Of a stretch of 64,000 nt of DNA, positions 8,562 to 15,255 are shown one piece after another. Numbering within the stretch: position 1 is the first letter of the stretch; every line of letters begins with the position of its first letter. A model generated the notes under the pieces. It worked only from the letters and a program-made list of their open reading frames with translations, made no database searches and was not told the DNA's origin. This stretch comes from Caldilineaceae bacterium (GTDB taxonomy: Bacteria; Chloroflexota; Anaerolineae; Caldilineales; Caldilineaceae). The stretch lies in contig JACKBC010000006.1 of the NCBI GenBank assembly GCA_020634755.1, positions 62,001-126,000 of the forward strand. Reading direction: 5' to 3'. The position numbers and the translations under genes are program-made.

Positions 8562-8667
8562 ATAGGGAGTAGGAAATAGGGAGTAGGAAGATGGCCGCTT
8601 GCCGCCCTGTCGCCTCTACTCCTCTACTCCTCTACTCCTTACTCCTCTACTCCTTACTCCTCGACTT
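8562..8667. repeat. Purine-rich / pyrimidine-rich simple repeats, self-complementary
   Basis: After galE, GGGAGTAGGAAATAGGGAGTAGGAAG (8568-8590 region) is followed by repeated CTCTACTC/CTTACTCC units (8618-8667). The two halves are largely complementary and could pair into a long imperfect hairpin. It ends just before the next gene's ATG and may serve as a galE terminator. Part of it could be read as a 27-codon extension of the next gene, which I consider non-coding. Confidence 0.55.
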
Positions 8668-8679
8668 CCTAGAGCATTC

Positions 8680-10065
8680 ATGACCGAACACATAGAAATC
8701 CCTGCCGACATGCAAGTTGACGACCATATGCCGCTTTTGGCCGTTTGGTATCAGGCGCGGGCCACCATTGCCGAAGCGCTGATTCCGGTGTTGGCCGGAC
8801 TCAAAACGGCTTGGCTGCTGGCATTTAGAGGGCTTCCCTTTTTCCAGTGCCGTTTGAATGACGAGCGCGCGCTGCGCAATTTATGGTCGCCCTTTGATCC
8901 ATTCTGGCGGCTGTTCACTGCGGAACCGCGCTTTCCATTGGGGGCGGCGCAGTTTTTGCTCTTTGGCATTGCGGCGCTGGTCATTTTGCAACAGGGGCTA
9001 GATGTGGGCGAACAGGCCGGTGTTCAGGCAGGTCTGGATGCAGCGAACGCCGCGTTGAATCAATCTGCCGTCTCCGCCGAAGAGCGTCAGGCGTTGCAGC
9101 AGGTGATTGCAAGTGGTGTGCAGGCGGGGGTGCAGGTGGCCAATGCACAGTCTGTGCAAGAGGCCATTGCGGCTTCGGATGCTCAGATCACCGAACAGGC
9201 GGCGCAGGGCGGAACGCTGGCGCCGGCGCAACCCGATGAGGCGCCCTCTCGCCCCAGCTCATTAGATGAATTGGCGAGCACCGCTATAGAAACTGGGCAA
9301 GAAGCAGCCGCTCCCGCAGAAGTTGCCTCCCTGCCTGGTTTGGATGCGGCCACGTTGAAAATTATCCGCGATAGTATTGAGGCCGGTGTGCGCGCTGGGA
9401 TTGATGCCAACGCCGCGGTGAAGCGCGATGGTGGTTTGGTGCAGCTTCTGGTCAATACGGCGCTGCGCGCCTTGCCCGAAAGCTCACGGGCGTCGATTGC
9501 TGAACTGCGGGTGCTGTATGTGCGCCACGTGCAGCCTTTTCTGGATGAAGTTTTCGTGGCGGCGGCGGCGCAACTTTTTCGGCGCTTGGTGGCGGTGGTC
9601 TTCTTTGCCTATTTGTTCAGCCTGCTGCTCAACGGACAGCTGAAAGCGGCGCACAGCTATATTTTTTGGCTGTATTGGGAAGCGCTGACGCTGGTTTCCG
9701 CTGCCGGCTATCTGCTGCTCTTCCGCCTCTTTCCCGATCTGGTGCTCCGTCTTCACGATTGGCTGGCCATGGGGTTTGCCCTGGTGCTAAATCCTGCACT
9801 CGATGCCGCCGTGGCGATTTCGCCCACCATGAGTACGCTCAAAATTGGGCCGGATATAGCGGCATTTTGGACGCTAGAAACAGGGCTGCACACAGTCTTG
9901 TGGCTCTACGTGGCGCCTGCACTGGTACTGGCCAAAATGCTTCCTCAGGTTAACGTGGCGCGTGCGCTGATTGTCACGCTACTGTGTCGCGCGCTGCTGC
10001 TGTTCTTGACGGCGCTGCTGATATTTGGGGTTGTAACGCTCATTGCATCCAGCGGGTTGGTGTGA
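8680..10065 (+). CDS. Membrane protein of unknown function
   Basis: A 461-residue protein that I do not recognise as a named family. The N-terminal third has a hydrophobic segment (FPLGAAQFLLFGIAALVIL, about 85-103). A long, mostly soluble, Ala/Gln/Glu-rich middle (about 105-300) contains two similar stretches, VGEQAGVQAGLDAANA and EAGVRAGIDANAA. The C-terminal third has four or five hydrophobic helices. The middle repeats suggest an extended helical domain between membrane parts. ATG 8680 is preferred over a 27-codon upstream extension, which is simple-repeat DNA. The ribosome site is weak. It is followed by a terminator-like palindrome. Confidence 0.7.
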   Translation: MTEHIEIPADMQVDDHMPLLAVWYQARATIAEALIPVLAGLKTAWLLAFRGLPFFQCRLNDERALRNLWSPFDPFWRLFTAEPRFPLGAAQFLLFGIAALVILQQGLDVGEQAGVQAGLDAANAALNQSAVSAEERQALQQVIASGVQAGVQVANAQSVQEAIAASDAQITEQAAQGGTLAPAQPDEAPSRPSSLDELASTAIETGQEAAAPAEVASLPGLDAATLKIIRDSIEAGVRAGIDANAAVKRDGGLVQLLVNTALRALPESSRASIAELRVLYVRHVQPFLDEVFVAAAAQLFRRLVAVVFFAYLFSLLLNGQLKAAHSYIFWLYWEALTLVSAAGYLLLFRLFPDLVLRLHDWLAMGFALVLNPALDAAVAISPTMSTLKIGPDIAAFWTLETGLHTVLWLYVAPALVLAKMLPQVNVARALIVTLLCRALLLFLTALLIFGVVTLIASSGLV

Positions 10066-10108
10066 ATTTTATACGAATTGCCCGGCTAAAAGCCATGTTT
10101 GTGATGAG

Positions 10109-10139
10109 ACCTGTCAGGTTTTGAAAACCTGACAGGTTT
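10109..10139 (+). terminator. Palindrome after the membrane-protein gene (family B core)
   Basis: ACCTGTCAGGTTTT and AAAACCTGACAGGT are separated by one base, then TT. The same AACCTGTCAGGT/ACCTGACAGGTT core occurs inside family B elements at 12.1, 13.5 and 56.7 kb, so this is either a terminator or a remnant B copy. Confidence 0.55.
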
Positions 10140-10249
10140 GATGCCCTTGATAGCATTTACCTTGGCAAATGGTATTAGAGGGAAATCTAAAGAGAATATT
10201 ACGGAGCAGCGTGCGCAATAAAGGATATAAGCTAGGACCAATTGACCAC

Positions 10250-11797
10250 ATGTATATGTTAAATCGCTTACAAAGCCGCAAACTCAGAGACGCCGCTTTA
10301 TATATACTTACTCTGTGCCTGCTGGCGGCCTGCACGCCGCTAACGCCCGCCCCTTCTACGCCGGCCGCCACAGCAATTCACACGCCGGCCCCTACGCAGC
10401 CAGCGCCAACAGACCCCATTACGCTCACAATCTTGTATACTAATGATGAACATGGCTGGATGGCGGGCGTACAGCCAGACCAAAGTGCCGCACATCTGCT
10501 GGGGCTTTGGCGTCAACTGGAATCCGAATTGGGTTCTGACCATTTCCTAATTCTCAGCGGCGGTGATAACTGGACCGGACCAGCCATCTCGACCTGGTTT
10601 GCCGGTCAGGGCATGGTGGAAGTGATGAACGCCATGGGCTACACTGCATCGGTCATTGGCAACCATGAGTTTGACTTTGGGCTGGACCTCATGCAGCAGC
10701 GGATTGCCGAAGCGGATTTCCCCTTTCTCAGCGCCAATATGCGCTATAAAGCGAACGGTGATTCTCCGACTGACCTGGGGATTCAGCCCTACACGATTCT
10801 CGACTTGGGCGATGTACAGGTGGGGCTGATTGGTTTGACCACAACCAGCACGCCGCTTACGACCAAACCGGTTAATGTGGCGGAGTTTGATTTTATTGCT
10901 TATGAAACCGCACTGCGTCAAGTGGCGCCAGAAGTGCGCAAAGCTGGCGCAGATATTGTATTGGTCCCCGCGCACCTTTGTATGGGCGAATTGGTAGAGT
11001 TGGCCAATCAGGTGGCGGATTTGGGCATTGCCATGTTTGGGGGTGGCCATTGCAATGAATTGGTGACTCGAGAAGTGGGTGGCGCCGTTTTGCTTGAGGG
11101 TGGTTCATATATGCAGAGTTTTGCCACAGCCACCTTTGCCTTTGATCCCAGTTCAGGGGAAGTGACCATTGTGCAGCATGACGTGCGCTACAATCTCAAT
11201 GGCGCGGCCGATGAGCAAGTGGCGGCCATTATTGCGCACTGGCAGGCGGCGGCAGACGCTGAACTCAATACGGTGATTGGCTATTTGGAAAAGCCCATTG
11301 CACAGCGCAGCCCCGCCATGCAGACTCTGATCACCAAGGCGTGGCTGGCCGAATATCCCACCGCTCAAATTAGCATGACCAACCTGGGCGGGATGCGTAC
11401 AGACCTAAAGGCTGGCGAGTTGACGCTGGCCGATATTTTAGGCGTAATGCCATTTGATAATGTGTTGGTAGAGGTACATTTGACCGGCGAGCAGGCGGTT
11501 GAGGCGCTCACTTCCGGCAACCGGCCAGCTACCATTGGCGGCATTCATCAGGCAGCTGGCAAATGGGTGTGGGACAATTCTGGAGAACCGGTTGATATGA
11601 CCGCCACATATAGCGTGTTGGTCAATGATTTTATGTATGCTGGTGGAGATGGTTTTACGCTGCTGGCCGAGTATGATCCGGCGGGCTATAATACGGGCAT
11701 AAATTGGCGGCAGCCGGTGATCGATTGGATTGAGGCGCAAACGTCCAGCGCCGCCCATCCGCTGGACACGGCCATTGCTCAACTATCTTCAGAATAG
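10250..11797 (+). CDS. Lipoprotein 5'-nucleotidase / UshA-like metallophosphatase
   Basis: A 515-residue exported phosphatase of the 5'-nucleotidase/UDP-sugar hydrolase family. A lipoprotein signal ends in LLAAC (Cys28). A Pro/Thr/Ala-rich linker then precedes the metallophosphoesterase domain with YTNDEHGW (DxH), LSGGDNWTGP (GGDN) and IGNHEFDFG (GNHE). The C-terminal 5_nucleotid_C domain has NLGGMRTDL and VNDFMYAGGDGF. ATG 10250 is preferred over the more upstream ATG at 10169 because it places the lipobox at a normal distance. The protein acts outside the membrane, probably scavenging phosphate or nucleosides. The nucleotide preference cannot be read. Confidence 0.88.
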   Translation: MYMLNRLQSRKLRDAALYILTLCLLAACTPLTPAPSTPAATAIHTPAPTQPAPTDPITLTILYTNDEHGWMAGVQPDQSAAHLLGLWRQLESELGSDHFLILSGGDNWTGPAISTWFAGQGMVEVMNAMGYTASVIGNHEFDFGLDLMQQRIAEADFPFLSANMRYKANGDSPTDLGIQPYTILDLGDVQVGLIGLTTTSTPLTTKPVNVAEFDFIAYETALRQVAPEVRKAGADIVLVPAHLCMGELVELANQVADLGIAMFGGGHCNELVTREVGGAVLLEGGSYMQSFATATFAFDPSSGEVTIVQHDVRYNLNGAADEQVAAIIAHWQAAADAELNTVIGYLEKPIAQRSPAMQTLITKAWLAEYPTAQISMTNLGGMRTDLKAGELTLADILGVMPFDNVLVEVHLTGEQAVEALTSGNRPATIGGIHQAAGKWVWDNSGEPVDMTATYSVLVNDFMYAGGDGFTLLAEYDPAGYNTGINWRQPVIDWIEAQTSSAAHPLDTAIAQLSSE

Positions 11798-11822
11798 CGG
11801 GTCCGGCCCGCGTTTGCCCCTC

Positions 11823-11869
11823 TATGGCACAATATCCTCTATGGCACAATATCCTCTATGGCACAATAT
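11823..11869 (+). repeat. 17-bp tandem repeat, 2.8 copies
   Basis: TATGGCACAATATCCTC occurs at 11823-11839 and 11840-11856, with a partial copy at 11857-11869. A related TATGGCATGATATAAT forms the -10 region at 21735-21750. This may be repeated promoter-like sequence or slippage. Confidence 0.75.
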
Positions 11870-11971
11870 GTCGCGCCGGATATCGCATATCTTACTGCTG
11901 TTCAATTTTGACACGCTGCGGCAACAATGATAAGATTGCCGACAACGTTGTCATCTATTGACAATTGATTA

Positions 11972-12053
11972 GGGCTTACGCAAGCCTGGTGAAAAAATTC
12001 TGGCTCAGCCTTACTGTTTTCTGCTGGCAAGCCGCTGCTGCGTAAGTCGTATG
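11972..12053. repeat. Family A element, copy A3
   Basis: Starts GGGCTTACGCAAGCC and ends GCTGCTGCGTAAGTCGTATG. GATTA lies on both sides (11967-11971 and 12054-12058). Confidence 0.7.
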
Positions 12054-12093
12054 GATTAAAATTAGCTATCCCCAATCCCCTGATAAGTCATTC

Positions 12094-12351
12094 ACAGAAC
12101 TTACGCAAGGTAGTCACTGTTCAGAAATAACTTGTGGATTTAACCCTACCTGGTCTTGAAGACCTAACAGGGTTGGCCACCAATTTATTTCTTGGTGATT
12201 ATTTTGAGTATATCCGTAACCTCTGCTGTGAATCCTATGCTGTCTCTGACAGATCGGTTTGGCGCAGAGAATTACGGACAGACACTTAGCAGTAGAATCA
12301 TTTGGTCAGCTCTCCCATTGTTTTCAGTGGTTCACCGATATTGCGTAAGTT
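12094..12351. repeat. Family A element, copy A4 (258 bp, carries a nested B element)
   Basis: Left end AGAACTTACGCAAGG, right end ATTGCGTAAGTT, with the exact 7-bp direct repeat GTCATTC abutting both ends (12087-12093 and 12352-12358). At 258 bp it is about three times the size of other copies because it contains B1 and another inverted repeat. Confidence 0.75.
12119..12192. repeat. Family B palindromic element, copy B1 (nested in A4)
   Basis: Begins GTTCAGAAATAACTTGTGG and ends near TTTATTTCTTGG, with an imperfect central palindrome (CCTGGTCTTGAAGACCTAACAGG). It aligns end to end with copy B2. Confidence 0.65.
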
Positions 12352-12428
12352 GTCATTCGATGTAAGCACTATATCCAGAACAATCAGCAGCATTGCTGTG
12401 TAACCCAAAGGTACAAAAGGGCTTTCTC

Positions 12429-13421
12429 GTGCCTGTAACCATGCGTGATGTGGCGCGCATGGCCGGCGTTTCCATTAAAACAGTCTCTCGCGTTGTGAAC
12501 CAACAAGGAGAGATCGCCGCTGCCACGCGCCAACGGGTGATTGATGCTATTAATGAACTAGGATATCGCCCCAACCGGCTGGCGCGTGCCATGATCACGC
12601 AGCGCACGCATACTGTCGGCCTGGTGATACCGGATATTACCAATCCCTTTTTTCCCGAAGTGGCGCGCGGCGTGCAAGATGTGGCCCAAGAGCACGGATA
12701 TAATGTCTTTATTTGCAATACGGATGGCGGCGCCGTGGCCACGCAGAAGGCGCTCTACTCGCTGGCCGACCAATCGGCCGATGGGGTGATTGTTTTCCCG
12801 GCGGCTTTGCGTGATGAAACATTGGGCGAATTTGCCGCTGCTTTTCGGCCGGTGGTCACCATCAATCACCTGTTTGAGCATCAAAACGTGGGCTGCATCA
12901 TGGTGGAAATTCGGCGCGGCGCCCAGATGGCGGTCGAATATCTTTGCCAAGCCGGTCATGTGGCAATCGGCATGATTACCACGGAGCATCCACCTAAAAT
13001 GAAGACGCGCCGGGTGCTTGGATACACGGATATATTGCAAGCACATGGGTTGCCCATACGCGATGAGTGGATCGTAACCGGGCCGGCCACGTTGGATGGT
13101 GGGTATACCTTGACCCATAAACTGCTGGACCAATTTCCAGAAATCACGGCTATTTTTACCTATAACGATCTCATGGCGGTGGGGGCAATTAGCGCTTGTA
13201 AAGAGATGGCGCGTGGTGTGCCGCAAGATTGTGCTATTGTTGGGTTTGATGACATTCAATTGTCCACGGTGACGACACCGGCCTTGACTACGGTGCGCGT
13301 GGATAAATATGCAGTGGGGCAGCAAGCCATGCATTGTGTTTTGCACATGTTGGAACATCCCGACCAGCAGTTCGTCCCAACATCAATCCCCATGCAGCTA
13401 GTGGTGCGGGAATCGGCATAG
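12429..13421 (+). CDS. LacI family transcriptional regulator
   Basis: A 330-residue repressor-type regulator. The N-terminal LacI helix-turn-helix is VTMRDVARMAGVSIKTVSRVVN with the hinge helix motif INELGYRPNRLARAM (about residues 45-62). A periplasmic-binding-like sugar-sensing domain follows (TVGLVIPDITNPFFPEVARGV; AIVGFDDIQLSTVTTPALTTVRVD). The GTG at 12429 is chosen because it gives the typical MPVTMRDVARMAG start and has AAAAGGG 7 bases upstream. An ATG at 12441 would cut into the helix-turn-helix. It precedes the transporter and glycosidase cluster on the same strand and is the obvious candidate regulator of it. No convincing LacI operator was found. Confidence 0.92.
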   Translation: MPVTMRDVARMAGVSIKTVSRVVNQQGEIAAATRQRVIDAINELGYRPNRLARAMITQRTHTVGLVIPDITNPFFPEVARGVQDVAQEHGYNVFICNTDGGAVATQKALYSLADQSADGVIVFPAALRDETLGEFAAAFRPVVTINHLFEHQNVGCIMVEIRRGAQMAVEYLCQAGHVAIGMITTEHPPKMKTRRVLGYTDILQAHGLPIRDEWIVTGPATLDGGYTLTHKLLDQFPEITAIFTYNDLMAVGAISACKEMARGVPQDCAIVGFDDIQLSTVTTPALTTVRVDKYAVGQQAMHCVLHMLEHPDQQFVPTSIPMQLVVRESA

Positions 13422-13461
13422 CCGCACCAGAACGTCAGTCGTGGCGATTTTGCCTATGCTT

Positions 13462-13543
13462 GCGTTCAAAAATAACTTGTAGATTTAAACCTGTCAGGTC
13501 TCGCAGACCTGACAGGTTTGGTAGCCAACTTATTTCTGAACGC
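13462..13543. repeat. Family B palindromic element, copy B2
   Basis: An 82-bp palindrome with ends GCGTTCA and TGAACGC. The core AAACCTGTCAGGTCT, CGC, AGACCTGACAGGTTT (13486-13518) is a perfect 15-bp stem. It is 40 bp after the LacI stop and could also act as its terminator. Confidence 0.8.
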
Positions 13544-13560
13544 GTAATAAGTCTGCACCG

Positions 13561-13613
13561 GTCCTTTAGTTGTATGATGGCTCTGTGCGATGCACAACCG
13601 CCACCATACAAAT
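13561..13613. repeat. Family D hairpin element, copy D1
   Basis: TGTATGATGG (13571-13580) pairs with CCACCATACA (13601-13610), with CTCTGTGCGATGCACAACC in the loop. It matches elements at 39.1-39.2 kb and 60.7 kb. Confidence 0.7.
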
Positions 13614-13930
13614 CCTGCTGAAGTAGCAATCAAGATTTCCTGCATTTATCAAACCGACACCTGATAACCATGCATAAATTGTTGCGGTAATTGAAGCCAA
13701 AGGCTGAAGCCTGCGTCTGCTAGCGGAAGCCCGCTCAAGCAGGCTATTGCTAGAGTGCGCTTCCGCGTACTTTGGGTAACAGGCGCTGGTTTCAACCAGT
13801 CGTATTACCGATTTAATTGGTTAGTTTTCATTAGGCGTCGGAAAATCTGTTTTAGCCAAACTTCTTAAACTTTATTGTTTCTCTTCCCAAAAGTTTGTGG
13901 AAACCTCAACCAAATCGAGTAGCTCTAACT

Positions 13931-14965
13931 ATGGCCTCAATACCCGGCATTCAACCCGGTGGCGCTGCCACAAAATTTGTCGAAGATCCGATTTTGGATA
14001 TTCAAGATCTGTGCACCTATTTTTTCGTGGAGCGCGGAATTGTTAAAGCGGTGGATGGCGTCAACTTGTCGCTGGGGCGCAAATCGACGCTTGGCATTGT
14101 GGGGGAAAGCGGCTGCGGCAAGAGCGTCACGTCCATGTCGGTGATGCGGCTGGTGAAGAATCCGCCGGGTCGCATTGTGGGCGGTAAAATGCTGCTGCAG
14201 CGCCGCAATGGTAAACAGGTCGACCTGGCCCAGCTTGACCCACGCGGCCCGCAAATGCGCGAAATTCGCGGCGGTGAAATCGCCATGATCTTTCAAGAGC
14301 CCATGACGTCACTCAACCCGCTGCATACGGTTGGCGATCAAATTGCCGAGACGGTAATGCTGCATCAGAAGGTCAATAAGACCGCCGCCCTAGAGCGCGC
14401 TCAGGAAATGTTGGAGCGCGTGCGCATTAGCGCGCCGGAACAGCGCCTCCACGAGTATCCACATCAACTAAGCGGCGGCATGCGCCAGCGCGTGATGATT
14501 GCCATGGCGCTTTCCTGTAACCCATCGATTTTGATTGCCGATGAGCCAACGACGGCGTTAGACGTGACGGTGCAAGCGCAAATTTTGGACCTCATGCGCG
14601 AGTTGCAGGCTGAATTCGGCTCCTCGATTATGTTAATTACCCACAACCTGGGTGTGGTTTCCCAGATGGCCGATCAAATTGCCGTAATGTATATGGGCAA
14701 AGTGGTCGAATATGCCGATAAACGCGCCATATTCAAACATCCGCTGCATCCATATACGGTGGGCCTGCTCAAATCGGTGCCGGTGCTGGGGCGTAAAGCG
14801 AATAAACTGATGCCTATTGAAGGCATGGTGCCCAGCCCCACGGAAGAGATCCGGGGCTGTGCATTTGCCTCGCGCTGTCCGCACGTCATGCCGCAATGTC
14901 GCGAACAGGAGCCAGAATTGCGCGAAGTTGAGCCCGGTCATCTCGCCGCCTGTTGGTTACACTAA
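13931..14965 (+). CDS. Oligopeptide/oligosaccharide ABC transporter ATP-binding protein (OppD/DppD-like)
   Basis: A 344-residue cytoplasmic ATPase of the Opp/Dpp class. Walker A is GESGCGKS, Q-loop MIFQEPMTSLNPLHTVGDQ, signature LSGGMRQRVMIAMAL, Walker B ILIADEPTTALD and switch His in LITHNLGVV. The C-terminal oligopeptide-transporter extension, GCAFASRCPHVMPQC, carries the family Cys residues. ATG 13931 is chosen over a TTG 36 bases upstream. It pairs with a second ATPase at 22210 and with the binding protein and permeases between them, so the transporter is complete but interrupted by other genes. The substrate is inferred from neighbouring GH4 and UxuA genes. Confidence 0.93.
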   Translation: MASIPGIQPGGAATKFVEDPILDIQDLCTYFFVERGIVKAVDGVNLSLGRKSTLGIVGESGCGKSVTSMSVMRLVKNPPGRIVGGKMLLQRRNGKQVDLAQLDPRGPQMREIRGGEIAMIFQEPMTSLNPLHTVGDQIAETVMLHQKVNKTAALERAQEMLERVRISAPEQRLHEYPHQLSGGMRQRVMIAMALSCNPSILIADEPTTALDVTVQAQILDLMRELQAEFGSSIMLITHNLGVVSQMADQIAVMYMGKVVEYADKRAIFKHPLHPYTVGLLKSVPVLGRKANKLMPIEGMVPSPTEEIRGCAFASRCPHVMPQCREQEPELREVEPGHLAACWLH

Positions 14966-14981
14966 ATTTCTCGTGTTATCG

Positions 14982-15022
14982 CAATGATTCAGCCCTCCGA
15001 AGCCTGGATCATTGTGCTTTTC
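14982..15022 (+). terminator. Probable terminator after the first ATPase gene
   Basis: CAATGATTCAG (14982-14992) and CTGGATCATTG (15004-15014) form an 11-bp stem with one G-T pair, followed by TGCTTTT. Confidence 0.6.
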
Positions 15023-15025
15023 ATG

Positions 15026-15215
15026 GCTTACGTAACGTCTGGGCATGGTTAGGAGCGAGCCCGTTGACATTCACTATCTATGCGTAAATTCTCTGTGTCA
15101 GCGTTTGTGGCATCACAATGTCACGCCACAAATTCACGCTAATCACAACCGAATTTACGCATAGGTTCTTCATGTCATTTCCCTCCAAGCTTGCCACCGG
15201 CGCAGCGTAAATCGT
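15026..15215. repeat. Composite inverted-repeat element upstream of the binding-protein gene (family A copy A5 with inner palindrome)
   Basis: Outer ends GGCTTACGTAACG (15025-15037) and GCGCAGCGTAAATCGTG (15200-15215 region) resemble family A. Inside, CTATGCGTAAATTC (15078-15091) and GAATTTACGCATAG (15151-15164) are perfect 14-bp inverted repeats, with a second imperfect stem within (GCGTTTGTGGC and GCCACAAATTCACGC). The inner element may have inserted into A5. The right end is 40 bp before the binding-protein ATG. Confidence 0.6.
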
Positions 15216-15255
15216 GTTTTTATTTGTTGAACCACATGTGAAAGGAACCAAATCT

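Larger units (their letters stand above)
11798..12428. other. Element-rich gap upstream of the LacI gene
   Basis: 631 bp without a supported gene. In order it contains the 17-bp tandem repeats, family A copy A3, the large family A copy A4 and, nested in A4, family B copy B1. Also inside A4 is another inverted pair, TCCGTAACCTCTGC (from about 12210) with GCAGAGAATTACGGA (near 12267-12281). The LacI ribosome site AAAAGGG is at the right edge. Confidence 0.7.
13422..13930. other. Gap between the LacI gene and the first transporter ATPase gene
   Basis: 509 bp without a gene. It contains family B copy B2, family D copy D1, and a GC-rich inverted-repeat stretch at 13705-13790 (GCTAGCGGAAGCCCGC and GTGCGCTTCCGCG arms). 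The last 120 bp are AT-rich and may hold the transporter promoter, but no clear hexamers are seen. Confidence 0.6.

Noticed and set aside
8599..8679. 27-codon extension of the membrane protein at 8680
   Set aside because: Encoded by CTCTACTC-type simple repeats, giving a low-complexity peptide.
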